Assembly (NCBI RefSeq): GCF_009711095.1
Contig: NZ_WMJZ01000004.1
Coordinates: 1 to 64,000 of the forward strand
Direction: 5' to 3'
Length of the DNA: 64,000 bases
DNA from: Intestinirhabdus alba
Lineage (GTDB): Bacteria > Pseudomonadota > Gammaproteobacteria > Enterobacterales > Enterobacteriaceae
Shown: positions 28,095 to 36,893 of the stretch, piece after piece
Numbering within the stretch: position 1 is the first letter of the stretch
How the letters are laid out: the number at the start of each line of letters is the position of its first letter
The notes under the pieces: model-generated
The model's input: only the letters and a program-made list of their open reading frames with translations
Told to the model about the DNA's origin: nothing
Database searches by the model: none
Made by a program: the position numbers and the translations under genes

Positions 28095-28227
28095 TATACC
28101 CTAAATAATGCGAGTTGCAGGACAAAACGCAGCGCGTTTTGAATAGCCCCCAGGCTGGCCCCGAAGGGCTGAGGTCCCTGGGCCGAATAAAGCCAACGCA
28201 CATGCAACCTGAAGTATGACGGGCATA
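28095..28227. repeat. ERIC-like enterobacterial intergenic repeat
   Basis: Imperfect inverted ends TATACCCTAAATAATGCGAG... (28095-28119) and ...CTGAAGTATGACGGGCATA (28203-28227) enclose a structured 133-bp non-coding unit with GCCAACGCACATGCAAC near its right end. The ends resemble the known enterobacterial family whose termini read TATACCCTAAATAAT and ATGACGGGTATA. It separates the operon from its regulator gene. Confidence 0.7.
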
Positions 28228-28305
28228 AAACGCTTGGCGTTTCCCCCTGCGGCTCACATTATTGTGGGCATCATCAATCGCTAAAGTAAAAGTCACGAGC
28301 CTGGC

Positions 28306-30189
28306 ATGAAGAGTAATGAAATCGTCATTTTTTCCGTATCCCGGACAATAACCCAGCGCATCGCCAATGTCTTAATCGAAAGGCAGCTGGAGATCCCGGT
28401 CTATGAATTTCATTATTCTGAGGTGCTGGATAAAGCCAGCGAAATGATTACCAGCGGCAGCAAAATTATTATTAGCCGGGGCGGCACCGCGGCGCTATTA
28501 CGCAGCAACCTGACCATTCCGGTGATTGAGATCGCCCACGACTTCCACGGCGTTTACCGCATTCTGCAGGAGGCGAAAAACCGATCGCAAAAAATTGCCG
28601 CCGTCGGCTTTCCGTCGTTTTGCAACGCCCTGCGCCACTATCAGAATATGACCAATGAAGATTTTAAAATCTGCCAGGTCTATAACCATTATGATATTGA
28701 AAGCGTCGTAAAAAGCCTTTCGGAAAGCCATTATCAGCTGGTGATCGGCGGCCTGACGGTGGCCGAAATGGCGAAAAAGTACCGGCTCAACGCGGTGATG
28801 GGCGATACCGATACCATTTCCATTGAGCAGGCCATTAACGAAGCCTTCAGCCTGCTGAAATATATCAACCAGCAGCACACCAGGGCGACCATAAGCCACG
28901 CGGCGCTGAACCAGGCCCGGGAGGGCATCATGTGCGTCGATCATCTCGGCCAGGTGCTTACCATTAACGCTGCCGGCAGCCGCCTGTTCCAGTGCCACGT
29001 CGGCGATAAAATCGTTACAAAAGAGGCGTTCAGAGAGATCTATGCCAGCATTATTAATGAGCAGGATCTGCAGGCGCAGCCTGTGGAAATTAACGGTAGC
29101 CTTATTTATATCTCGGTGAAAAATTTCACCCATCGCCAGGCCTGCTGGTCGATCGTCACCGGCGTCGCGCAGGATAGCGCGCTGTGGCAGTCCGTCGGAA
29201 ATAAAAAGGGCCGGCTGCGCGGCTTTACCACCCGCTACACCTTTGCCGATATCATCGGCCGGTCTGAGGCAATATCGGCGACTATCGCCAGGGCCAGGCT
29301 GTACGCCGGGAACGCGCTGCCGGTGACTATTCTCGGCGAGACGGGAACCGGTAAAGAGCTGTTCGCCCAGAGCATTCATCATCACGGCGACCGCAGCCAG
29401 CGGCCGTTTATCGCCATTAACTGCGCGGCAATTCCGGAAAACATACTGGAGAGCGAGCTGTTCGGCTACGCCGACGGGGCGTTCACCGGCGCGCGCAAGG
29501 GGGGAAAGCCGGGCGTCTTTGAGATGGCGATGGGCGGCAGCGTTTTTATTGATGAGATCAGCGAAGCGCCGCTGTCGGTACAAATTAAGCTGCTGCGCGT
29601 GCTCCAGGAGCAGCAGTTCACCCGGCTCGGCGGCGACGCGCTGCTTACCGCCGACTTTCGGCTGATTACCGCCAGCAATAAAGATCTCAGCGCGCTGGTG
29701 AAAAGCGGCGCTTTTCGTCAGGATCTTTACTACCGCATCAACGTGCTGGAGCTGAAGCTTCCGGCGCTGCGCGAACGGGCGGCGGATATTCCGCTGATTG
29801 TTCAGCACCTGCTGTCCCGGCAGGGCAAAACGCTGGTTTTTGTCCCCGACGCGCTGGAGGCGCTCTCCCGCCACGCCTGGCCCGGCAACGTCCGCGAGCT
29901 GCAGGCCGTCGTCTGGCGGCTGGCGGCGCTGCTGGAGGCCGGCATGGTCGATAAAGCGCTGCTTCAGCAAATTGCCGGCATTGCCTCCGTATCCGAAGAG
30001 GGCGCGCCGCCAGCCGCCGACGCCAATATTTCTTCAGACGAAACGATGCTGTTGAAAAAACAGGAGAAACGGCTGATCGCTCAGGTACTCGACAAAACCC
30101 ATGGCGACCGGACGAAAGCCTCAATAATGCTGGGGATCAGCCCCACCACCCTCTGGCGCAAGCTTAAGGAGCACCGCATCAGCGGTTGA
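28306..30189 (+). CDS. sigma-54-dependent activator with PrpR N-terminal sensor domain
   Basis: 627-aa enhancer-binding protein. An N-terminal PrpR_N-type sensor spans residues ~5-190 (IISRGGTAALLR, IEIAHDFHGVYR, VIGGLTVAEMAKKY), followed by a PAS-like linker (~205-290). The AAA+ domain has Walker A GETGTGKE (near 344), the sigma-54 contact loop GAFTGA (near 391) and an arginine-rich sensor region. The C-terminal Fis-type helix-turn-helix is TKASIMLGISPTTLWRKLK. PrpR itself senses 2-methylcitrate, so a multi-carboxylate effector is plausible. It almost certainly activates the sigma-54 promoter at 23690. Not PrpR itself, since no prpBCDE is adjacent. Confidence 0.9.
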   Translation: MKSNEIVIFSVSRTITQRIANVLIERQLEIPVYEFHYSEVLDKASEMITSGSKIIISRGGTAALLRSNLTIPVIEIAHDFHGVYRILQEAKNRSQKIAAVGFPSFCNALRHYQNMTNEDFKICQVYNHYDIESVVKSLSESHYQLVIGGLTVAEMAKKYRLNAVMGDTDTISIEQAINEAFSLLKYINQQHTRATISHAALNQAREGIMCVDHLGQVLTINAAGSRLFQCHVGDKIVTKEAFREIYASIINEQDLQAQPVEINGSLIYISVKNFTHRQACWSIVTGVAQDSALWQSVGNKKGRLRGFTTRYTFADIIGRSEAISATIARARLYAGNALPVTILGETGTGKELFAQSIHHHGDRSQRPFIAINCAAIPENILESELFGYADGAFTGARKGGKPGVFEMAMGGSVFIDEISEAPLSVQIKLLRVLQEQQFTRLGGDALLTADFRLITASNKDLSALVKSGAFRQDLYYRINVLELKLPALRERAADIPLIVQHLLSRQGKTLVFVPDALEALSRHAWPGNVRELQAVVWRLAALLEAGMVDKALLQQIAGIASVSEEGAPPAADANISSDETMLLKKQEKRLIAQVLDKTHGDRTKASIMLGISPTTLWRKLKEHRISG

Positions 30190-30231
30190 GCGCCGCGCGA
30201 TCCGCACACATTACGCATTCCTGTCGCGGCC

Positions 30232-30916
30232 CCCCCCGGCACGCCGCACAGCCTGACGGACATCAACGGCAGGCGGATGTACATCTGCGAATATGACGCC
30301 TTCGGCCGGGTGAGTGACGAAGGGATTTTAAGCGATTATGATACGGGCAAGGCACTGCTGACGTTCCGCAGCCCGCTGCGTTTTCAGGGACAGGACGAGG
30401 AGTGGGGTTCTTTTACAATCTGAACCGGTACAACCAGCCGGAGCTGGGGCGATATATTACGCCGGATCCGATAGGGCTAAATGGCGGCCTGAATCTCTAC
30501 GCTTATGCGCCGAATCCGTTAAGTTGGATCGATCAGCTTGGATTAACGAAGAAGTGTATGGGCGTGAGTGAATCTGAACATCATGTTCCTGCGGTCCGTA
30601 AATCTAAAGGACGTTCGTTTGAAGTTTTCCGATCCCATAAAATTCGGCCAACGTTATTCCCTATAGGAAAAAATCCAGAGCATGATCGCTGGCGATTACA
30701 TGATGCGGAACGAGATGTGATAGGTCCAAGAAAAGATGATTTACCTGGTTCGTATAAAATGCTATTTAATGCTTACAGAAAAGCGTATTCGAAATTAGGT
30801 GACATCAGAGTGATGTTAACTCTCCAAATGGAAATCATACGCCAGGCACTAATGCGACACCTTCCAAAACTGTTGATTTAATATATATTTTGCTTAAAGA
30901 ACAAGAGTTAACGTGA
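30232..30916 (+). pseudogene. Rhs C-terminal remnant with toxin tip, twice frameshifted
   Basis: Only the end of an Rhs core survives (PGTPHSLTDINGRRM, CEYDAFGRV, then LGRYITPDPIGLNGGLNLYAYAPNPLSWID), followed by a variable tip starting after the usual LGL boundary (SESEHHVPAVRKSKGRSFEV, RLHDAERDVIGPR). Three reading frames are needed: frame 1 up to about 30400, frame 0 to about 30809, frame 2 to a TGA at 30914-30916. Both steps equal single-base deletions. The third frame gives a sensible tail (SDVNSPNGNHTPGTNATPSK) and ends in TGATG with the immunity start, which argues it is the original frame. The tip may be a nuclease (EHH motif); family not certain. Matches the rhsB position of E. coli. 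Confidence 0.8.
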
Positions 30917-31284
30917 TGATTAATCATAAGTTAATTGAAATTGATAACTATTTATCCACCCCGTCATTTTTTGATTTTCTTAAATCATTAAATGTCGATA
31001 GTACATTAGATTCAAGAGATGAACCGGAGTTTGATGATCGCTGGATGAGTGAGTTTAATTCATTAAACAAAGAAATTATTCAGGATGATGATATTGAGTT
31101 TATTGATTCGTTGAGGGAAAAGGCATTTAAATACTCATTCAGGATAATTAATAATTCTGAAATATCTTCGCGTATATCTGATGATATTGAAATAATATCC
31201 AAAAGTTTTGTTCTAGGAAAGGAAAACTCTTGGTCTATCAACCATTTATGGTCATCATATAAAAAAGGAGAATTTCCTGAATAA
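30916..31284 (+). CDS. probable immunity protein of the Rhs toxin tip
   Basis: 122-aa acidic, AT-rich gene directly after the Rhs tip, with ATG at 30916 overlapping the ancestral toxin stop as TGATG. A GTG one codon earlier is also possible. No recognisable family motif: it begins MINHKLIEIDNYLSTPSFFDF and is rich in Asp, Glu and Ser, as many small immunity proteins are. Function is inferred only from position, size and base composition unlike the flanking chromosome. It appears intact although the toxin frame is broken. Confidence 0.7.
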   Translation: MINHKLIEIDNYLSTPSFFDFLKSLNVDSTLDSRDEPEFDDRWMSEFNSLNKEIIQDDDIEFIDSLREKAFKYSFRIINNSEISSRISDDIEIISKSFVLGKENSWSINHLWSSYKKGEFPE

Positions 31285-31295
31285 TTAATTAGACA

Positions 31296-31331
31296 AAGCC
31301 GGGAAAAAAATTAAATCTTCCCGGCTTTTTT
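31296..31331 (+). terminator. terminator after the Rhs immunity gene
   Basis: AAGCCGGGAA (31296-31305) pairs perfectly with TTCCCGGCTT (31318-31327) and runs into a T-tract, 11 bases after the immunity stop codon. Confidence 0.9.
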
Positions 31332-31451
31332 ATTATTTAACTTTCGTTCAGCACCTTAAACACCCCGTCCCGTGATCTCATCCCTGAAAACAGTACCAGT
31401 CTAAACTGAAATATCCGGTCTTTCTTTCACCTCACAGAGAGGCGCATTGCC

Positions 31452-31592
31452 ATGAAAAAGAGCCGTTATACCGAAAAACAGATTGCATTTGCACTGAAAC
31501 AGGCCGAAACCGGCACGCTCTGGTTGTATAACAAAGGCGGCGATAGCCCCCTGGCCAGGCGGAGCGGCAGGAGGGCGGCTACCGGCTGAACG
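31452..31592 (+). pseudogene. 5' fragment of an IS3-family orfA
   Basis: ATG at 31452 opens MKKSRYTEKQIAFALKQAE, the conserved start of orfA in IS3-family elements. After about 22 residues the similarity stops and the frame runs through unrelated sequence to a TGA at 31592. The upstream 31400-31451 segment probably includes the left part of the element. No orfB or right end is present. It lies in the 323-bp gap between the immunity gene and yhiN, which otherwise holds nothing I can name. Confidence 0.6.
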
Positions 31593-31607
31593 AATTTGTT
31601 TCCCCGC

Positions 31608-32804
31608 TTATTTACTCTCCGCCAGATCCTGCGCGCAGGCCCAGGCGCTCGACCAGGCCCACTGGAAATTATAGCCGCCCAGCCAGCCGGTGACGTCCAT
31701 CACCTCGCCGATAAAATAGAGGCCCGGCACCCGACGCGCCTCCATGGTGCGTGAAGAAAGCTCGTCGGTATCCACGCCGCCGAGCGTCACCTCCGCGGTG
31801 CGGTAGCCCTCGGTGCCGTTAGGCTGTACCCGCCATTCGGTCAGCGTCGCCACCAGCGCCTGCTGCTCGCGCGGGTTCAGCTGCTTCAGCGAAACGTCAG
31901 GGATCTGCCCGAGCTGCTGCAGGCGCTCCACCAGCCGCTTCGGCAGCTGCATCGCCAGAGTATTCTTCAGGCTCTGGTTCGGGTGAGCGCCGCGCTGCTC
32001 ATTAAGGAAGGCGGCCAGATCGCTGTCCGGCAGCAGGTTAATGCTGACGAACTCACCGGGCTGCCAGTAGCTGGAGATCTGCAGCACCGCCGGGCCGGAC
32101 AGCCCGCGGTGGGTAAAGAGCAGGTTTTCGCGAAAGCGGGTGCCGTCGGCGGCGGTGATAACCGCCGGTACGGAGACCCCTGCCAGCGCCTGCAGCGCCT
32201 CCAGCAGCGGCTTATGCAGAGTAAAAGGCACCAGCCCAGCGCGGGTGGGCAGCACCTTCAGGCCAAACTGTTCGGCGATTTTATAACCGAACGGCGAAGC
32301 GCCCAGGCCGGGCATCGAGAGGCCGCCGGAGGCGATAACCAGCTTTTTCGCACCAACGCTCGCGCCGTTCAGCGCCAGCGCAAAGCCGTCGTCGTCGCGC
32401 CCTACGCTCAGCACCTCGCTGCGCAGACGCATCGTCACGCCGCCCTTTTCGCACTCGGCCACCAGCATATCGACAATCTGCTGGGCGGAGTCATCACAAA
32501 ACAGCTGGCCAAGCGTCTTTTCATGCCAGGCGATGCCGTACCGATCCACCAGGCCGATAAAATCCCACTGGCCGTAGCGCGCCAGCGCCGATTTACAAAA
32601 ATGCGGGTTCCGGCTCAGATAGGCGGCGGGATCGATATAAAGGTTGGTAAAGTTACAGCGCCCCCCGCCGGACATGAGGATTTTACGCCCCGGCTTTTTA
32701 CCGTTATCGATAAGCAGCACCCGGCAGCCCGCCTGCCCGGCCTGCGCGGCGCAGAACATGCCCGCTGCTCCGGCACCGATAATAACGACATCAAACCTTT
32801 CCAC
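31608..32804 (-). CDS. yhiN: HI0933-family flavoprotein YhiN
   Basis: 398-aa predicted FAD-dependent oxidoreductase of the BaiN/HI0933 family; physiological substrate unknown. It has the dinucleotide-binding GAGAAGMFCAAQAGQ at the N terminus, GRKILMSGGGRCNFTN (near 38) and the C-terminal flavin motif FIGEVMDVTGWLGGYNFQWAW. The start is GTG at 32804 (MERFDVVIIG), with GAGG about 10 nt upstream, matching E. coli YhiN. Upstream in-frame ATGs give non-conserved residues. Divergent from pitA. Confidence 0.92.
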   Translation of the reverse strand: MERFDVVIIGAGAAGMFCAAQAGQAGCRVLLIDNGKKPGRKILMSGGGRCNFTNLYIDPAAYLSRNPHFCKSALARYGQWDFIGLVDRYGIAWHEKTLGQLFCDDSAQQIVDMLVAECEKGGVTMRLRSEVLSVGRDDDGFALALNGASVGAKKLVIASGGLSMPGLGASPFGYKIAEQFGLKVLPTRAGLVPFTLHKPLLEALQALAGVSVPAVITAADGTRFRENLLFTHRGLSGPAVLQISSYWQPGEFVSINLLPDSDLAAFLNEQRGAHPNQSLKNTLAMQLPKRLVERLQQLGQIPDVSLKQLNPREQQALVATLTEWRVQPNGTEGYRTAEVTLGGVDTDELSSRTMEARRVPGLYFIGEVMDVTGWLGGYNFQWAWSSAWACAQDLAESK

Positions 32805-33034
32805 GTTGCGATCCTCAGTTAAAAGCGGGCGGGAATTGTAAAGTTTCCTTAGTGGTCGCACCAGTGGCAAAAGGGTCAGGAATAACTATTTTGCTGAATT
32901 ATATAAGATAATTCTTTAGTCGCCGTGAGCGAAGCGCGAGATAAATCAAAAAAAGTCTATATTTCACTTTGCCCGCGCCGCGAAAGTCACTGATAATGCG
33001 CCGCGTTCATGTCCTCAAAATGGCGTAACGTCCT

Positions 33035-34534
33035 ATGCTACATTTGTTTGCTGGCCTGGATCTGCATACCGGGCTTTTATTATTGCTTGCTCTGGCTTTT
33101 GTGCTGCTTTATGAAGCGATTAACGGCTTTCATGATACAGCTAACGCGGTGGCGACCGTAATTTATACCCGCGCGATGCGTTCGCAGCTTGCGGTGGTTA
33201 TGGCCGCGCTGTTCAACTTCTTCGGCGTACTGCTGGGTGGCCTCAGCGTGGCCTATGCTATCGTGCATATGCTGCCGACCGATCTGCTGCTCAACATGAG
33301 CTCCGCCCACGGCCTGGCGATGGTTTTCTCCATGCTGCTGGCGGCTATCATCTGGAACCTTGGCACCTGGTACTTCGGCCTGCCGGCCTCCAGCTCCCAC
33401 ACCCTGATTGGCGCGATTATCGGCATCGGTTTAACCAATGCGATGATGTCCGGCACCTCGGTGGTGGATGCGCTGAATATCCCGAAAGTAATCAATATCT
33501 TCGGCTCCCTGATTGTCTCCCCGATCGTTGGCCTGGTCTTCGCAGGCGGCCTGATCTTCCTGCTGCGCCGCTACTGGAGCGGCACCAGGAAGCGCGCCCG
33601 CATTCACCTGACGCCGGCCGAGCGTGAAAAGAAAGACGGCAAGAAAAAACCGCCGTTCTGGACCCGTATCGCGCTGATCCTCTCCGCCATCGGCGTGGCG
33701 TTCTCTCACGGGGCCAACGACGGCCAGAAAGGCATCGGCCTGGTTATGCTGGTGCTGATCGGCGTCGCGCCCGCAGGCTTCGTGGTCAATATGAACGCTT
33801 CCGGCTACGAAATCACCCGCACCCGCGACGCCGTCAACAACGTCAGCCTCTATTTCCAGCAGCATCCCGAACTGCTCAAAAAGGTTACCGGCACGGAGCA
33901 GCTAATCCCCTCTACTGAACCGGGCGTAGCGGAGCAAACGGAGTTCCACTGCCATCCGGCGAATACCCTGCACGCGCTGAACCGCGCGAAAGGGATGCTG
34001 GACAACAGCCTGGAGAGCTACGACAGGCTGAGCGTCGGGCAGCGCGGCCAGCTGCGCCGCATTATGCTGTGCATCTCCGATACCACCGATAAGGTGGTGA
34101 AGCTGCCCGGCGTAAGCGCTGACGATCGACGTCTGCTGAAGAACCTGAAAACCGATATGCTGAGCACCATCGAGTACGCGCCGGTGTGGATCATTATGGC
34201 GGTAGCGCTGGCGCTGGGGATCGGCACCATGATCGGCTGGCGTCGCGTGGCGACCACCATCGGCGAAAAGATCGGTAAAAAGGGCATGACCTACGCCCAG
34301 GGGATGTCGGCACAGATGACCGCGGCGGTCTCCATCGGCCTTGCCAGCTATACCGGGATGCCGGTATCCACCACCCACGTGCTCTCCTCCTCGGTGGCGG
34401 GAACGATGGTGGTTGACGGCAGTGGCCTGCAGCGCAAGACGGTCACCAGCATTCTGATGGCCTGGGTGTTCACCCTGCCCGCGGCGATTATTCTGTCAGG
34501 CGCGCTGTACTGGCTCTCCCTGCAGATCATCTAA
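33035..34534 (+). CDS. pitA: low-affinity inorganic phosphate transporter PitA
   Basis: 499-aa inner-membrane metal-phosphate:proton symporter, the constitutive low-affinity phosphate uptake route, also a route for Zn. It has the two inverted PHO4 signature repeats [18 protein letters not shown] (near 30) and [12 protein letters not shown] (near 228), with a large cytoplasmic loop (~180-370) between membrane bundles. Length and order match E. coli. A terminator follows. Confidence 0.97.
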   Translation: MLHLFAGLDLHTGLLLLLALAFVLLYEAINGFHDTANAVATVIYTRAMRSQLAVVMAALFNFFGVLLGGLSVAYAIVHMLPTDLLLNMSSAHGLAMVFSMLLAAIIWNLGTWYFGLPASSSHTLIGAIIGIGLTNAMMSGTSVVDALNIPKVINIFGSLIVSPIVGLVFAGGLIFLLRRYWSGTRKRARIHLTPAEREKKDGKKKPPFWTRIALILSAIGVAFSHGANDGQKGIGLVMLVLIGVAPAGFVVNMNASGYEITRTRDAVNNVSLYFQQHPELLKKVTGTEQLIPSTEPGVAEQTEFHCHPANTLHALNRAKGMLDNSLESYDRLSVGQRGQLRRIMLCISDTTDKVVKLPGVSADDRRLLKNLKTDMLSTIEYAPVWIIMAVALALGIGTMIGWRRVATTIGEKIGKKGMTYAQGMSAQMTAAVSIGLASYTGMPVSTTHVLSSSVAGTMVVDGSGLQRKTVTSILMAWVFTLPAAIILSGALYWLSLQII

Positions 34535-34557
34535 GCGGGTCACGACGCAGTATGCGG

Positions 34558-34586
34558 GCGGGTCAGGAAACTGGCCCGCTTTTTTA
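34558..34586 (+). terminator. terminator of pitA
   Basis: GCGGGTCAG (34558-34566) and CTGGCCCGC (34571-34579) form a 9-bp stem with one G-T wobble and a GAAA loop, followed by seven T residues. Confidence 0.9.
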
Positions 34587-34615
34587 TTAGGCTGTAGCCC
34601 TCTAAGGGACACGGC

Positions 34616-34951
34616 CTATTGCCAGACGATCAGGGCCAGCAGGCTGATCGCCACCAGCCCGCACAGGGCGCTGGTCAGGATAAACTGGCGGCGCACCCGT
34701 TCGCAGCGGCGGATAAACTCTTCATCATGATGATCGAGGTAGCGCCGGGCGTAGATGTACCGCACCAGCCGCACCTGCTTATTGGGCTGACCGTGGGCGG
34801 TGAAAAAGCCCCCGCCGTCCACATACTGATAGAGCAAGGGATCGCACCCGCGAAGTACCACCAACAGCGCGCGCAGCGATGAGAAATAGCGCACCATATT
34901 AACAATGCAAACCACACACAAAGCCCAGAACAATGCGACGGTGCTTATCAT
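34616..34951 (-). CDS. uspB: universal stress protein B
   Basis: 111-aa membrane protein with a hydrophobic segment at each end ([22 protein letters not shown] and [20 protein letters not shown]). In E. coli it is sigma-S dependent and needed for ethanol resistance in stationary phase. The start at 34951 is set by the GGGAGG ribosome-binding site and similarity. The open frame extends 39 codons upstream without conserved sequence. Divergent from uspA. Confidence 0.94.
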   Translation of the reverse strand: MISTVALFWALCVVCIVNMVRYFSSLRALLVVLRGCDPLLYQYVDGGGFFTAHGQPNKQVRLVRYIYARRYLDHHDEEFIRRCERVRRQFILTSALCGLVAISLLALIVWQ

Positions 34952-35182
34952 ACAACCTCCCGGCGATTCGCTCACGGAGATGCGCTCCGGGACGATCGCT
35001 CTGCGATATCCTGCCAGACAGTTCAGCGTAAAATCAGGAACCGAGCCGCTCGCGTGGGTGCGCTGCATCCGGGCGGCTCCCTAAATAGTGTAGGAGATGA
35101 GTTAATTTTTTTTCCAGAAGGTTAACCGCTATCAAAGTAATAATCTGGAAATTTTATTTAACTGGCGAATAAGCAAGGTGAA

Positions 35183-35209
35183 TTGACGGATTATTCAGCC
35201 GGCTATAAT
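35183..35209 (+). promoter_or_regulatory. candidate sigma-70 promoter of uspA
   Basis: TTGACG (35183-35188) and a perfect TATAAT (35204-35209) are separated by a short 15-bp spacer, about 130 bp before uspA. The short spacing would suit a promoter that depends on extra factors; E. coli uspA responds to ppGpp. Confidence 0.6.
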
Positions 35210-35342
35210 GTAAGGATATTCTTAATTTGCAACGTACGGGCCTGCCTCGCGCCGGTGATTCACGGGACGCGAGGGCGATGCGGCGGCATAGAACATGCCC
35301 GTGGCTCATCGGTCATCGACAGCTTATGGAAGGAGTACCACT

Positions 35343-35780
35343 ATGGCTTACAAACACATACTTATCGCGGTTGATCTCTCACCGGAAAGCAAAGTTCTGG
35401 TTGAAAAAGCAGTCTCCATGGCGCGTCCCTATAATGCGAAGATCTCGCTGATTCACGTTGACGTTAATTACTCCGATCTGTACACCGGCCTGATCGACGT
35501 AAACCTGGGCGATATGCAGAAGCGTATCTCTGAAGAGACCCACCACGCGCTGACCGAGCTGTCCAGCAACGCGGGCTATCCGATCACCGAAACCCTGAGC
35601 GGCAGCGGCGATCTGGGCCAGGTGCTGGTTGACGCCATTAAGAAATATGACATGGATCTGGTGGTCTGCGGCCACCATCAGGACTTCTGGAGCAAGCTGA
35701 TGTCCTCCGCGCGCCAGCTGATCAACACCGTTCACGTCGATATGCTGATCGTGCCGCTGCGCGACGACGAAGAGGAGTAA
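35343..35780 (+). CDS. uspA: universal stress protein A
   Basis: 145-aa cytoplasmic Usp-fold protein induced by growth arrest. It is nearly identical to E. coli UspA ([27 protein letters not shown] at the start). UspA itself lacks the full ATP-binding G-2x-G-9x-G motif, and its phosphorylation links it to stress metabolism. Start at 35343 with AAGGAG upstream. In E. coli dtpB lies between uspA and rsmJ; here it is absent. Confidence 0.97.
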   Translation: MAYKHILIAVDLSPESKVLVEKAVSMARPYNAKISLIHVDVNYSDLYTGLIDVNLGDMQKRISEETHHALTELSSNAGYPITETLSGSGDLGQVLVDAIKKYDMDLVVCGHHQDFWSKLMSSARQLINTVHVDMLIVPLRDDEEE

Positions 35781-35804
35781 CCGGCCCCGACGGGCAAACG
35801 GGCG

Positions 35805-35830
35805 AAGGGGGAAGCCTTTTGCCCCCTTTT
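35805..35830 (+). terminator. terminator of uspA
   Basis: AAGGGGG pairs with CCCCCTT around a 10-nt loop, followed by TT, 24 bases after the uspA stop. Confidence 0.7.
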
Positions 35831-35861
35831 GCTTTCTCTCTATCCGTCACCTTACTCTCGC

Positions 35862-36044
35862 GCCCGCTGCCGCGGGCGTCAGATTGCTGACAAAGAGGGA
35901 AAAAACGTGGTTTTTCCCTCTTTGTGGTTAGCAGCCGAAAATCAATGGATTGATTTTCCTTGTTTATTTTTGTGGTGATTATGGCCGAACGAGTTCGGTC
36001 TGGGGTTTGTCATCAGTCTCGGGCCCGCTGCCGCGGGTGTTTTT
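35862..36044. repeat. cluster of four inverted repeats between uspA and rsmJ
   Basis: In the 360-bp gene-free gap are, in order: hairpin GCCCGC-TGCC-GCGGGC (35862-35877); a 15-bp perfect stem of A/G-rich sequence (35890-35904 with 35911-35925, 6-nt loop); a 10-bp perfect stem GAAAATCAAT/ATTGATTTTC (35937-35958, 2-nt loop); and a second copy of the first hairpin, CCCGC-TGCC-GCGGG followed by a T-tract (36024-36044). The two copies share about 24 bp. The last can act as a terminator on the plus strand. Confidence 0.7.
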
Positions 36045-36140
36045 ATACCCGCCGTCCGTTCGGAGTGCGGTGAATAACGATGCCGGAATGAGGCATCCGA
36101 CCCCGGGCGACGCGAAATTACCCCGCCAAAGCGCGCGGTG

Positions 36141-36893
36141 CTATTCCGGCGTTCCGGCGTAAATATCGAAGCGGTGCCCTTTGGTCACCACCGCGTTGGC
36201 GGTGGCCTCCCCCGCCAGCGGCGGCGCGTAGTCCGGGCGCTTAACCACCACCCGCTTCGTCGCCAGCCGTCGCGCCGGAGCCAGCAGCCCGTCGGCGTCT
36301 GTATCCGGACCCACCAGCGCCTGAAATACCCGCATCTCTTTTTTCACCAGCGCGCTTTTCTGCCGGTGCGGAAACATCGGATCGAGATAGACCACCTGCG
36401 GACGCGGCGTGATATCGCCGAGCGCCGTCAGGCTGGAGGCGTGAATAAGCTGCAGCCGCTCCCGCAGCCACGGGCCGATCTCCGGGTCGGCGTAGCCGCG
36501 CGCCAGGCCGTCGTCAAGCAGCGCCGCCACCGCCGGGTTGCGCTCCAGCATCCGCACCCGGCAGCCGACGCAGGCCAGCACAAAGGCGTCGCGCCCCAGC
36601 CCCGCCGTGGCGTCCACCACCTCCGGCAGATAGTCGCCCTTTACGCCCACCGCTTTCACCACCGCCTCGCCGCGGCCGCCGCCGAACTTTCGCCGGTGGG
36701 CCATCGCCCCGCCGGCAAAATCGACGAAGATACCGCCGAGCTTCGGCTCGTCACGCTTGCGCAGCTCCAGGTGCCGGGCGGTCAGCGCCAGCGCCAGCGG
36801 GCTGTCCTCATCATGCTCCAGCCCCCAGCGGGCGGCAAAAGCGGATAAGGCACCGTCTCCGGCACCCTTTTCATCCACTAAGCAGATTTTCAC
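36141..36893 (-). CDS. rsmJ: 16S rRNA (guanine(1516)-N2)-methyltransferase RsmJ
   Basis: 250-aa SAM-dependent enzyme making m2G1516 in 16S rRNA. It has the SAM-binding motif [19 protein letters not shown] (near residue 102) and the catalytic [19 protein letters not shown] (near 172). It starts at a GTG that overlaps the prlC stop (GTGA), so it is coupled to prlC as in E. coli. Confidence 0.96.
   Translation of the reverse strand: MKICLVDEKGAGDGALSAFAARWGLEHDEDSPLALALTARHLELRKRDEPKLGGIFVDFAGGAMAHRRKFGGGRGEAVVKAVGVKGDYLPEVVDATAGLGRDAFVLACVGCRVRMLERNPAVAALLDDGLARGYADPEIGPWLRERLQLIHASSLTALGDITPRPQVVYLDPMFPHRQKSALVKKEMRVFQALVGPDTDADGLLAPARRLATKRVVVKRPDYAPPLAGEATANAVVTKGHRFDIYAGTPE

Noticed and set aside
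28498-29970. 490-aa minus-strand open frame opposite the sigma-54 activator
   Set aside because: The plus strand encodes a clear enhancer-binding protein with all motifs; the reverse frame has none.
30402-30881. Stand-alone 159-aa gene inside the Rhs remnant
   Set aside because: It begins in the middle of the Rhs core repeat and its last 24 codons read through a frameshift, so it is a fragment of a pseudogene rather than a gene.
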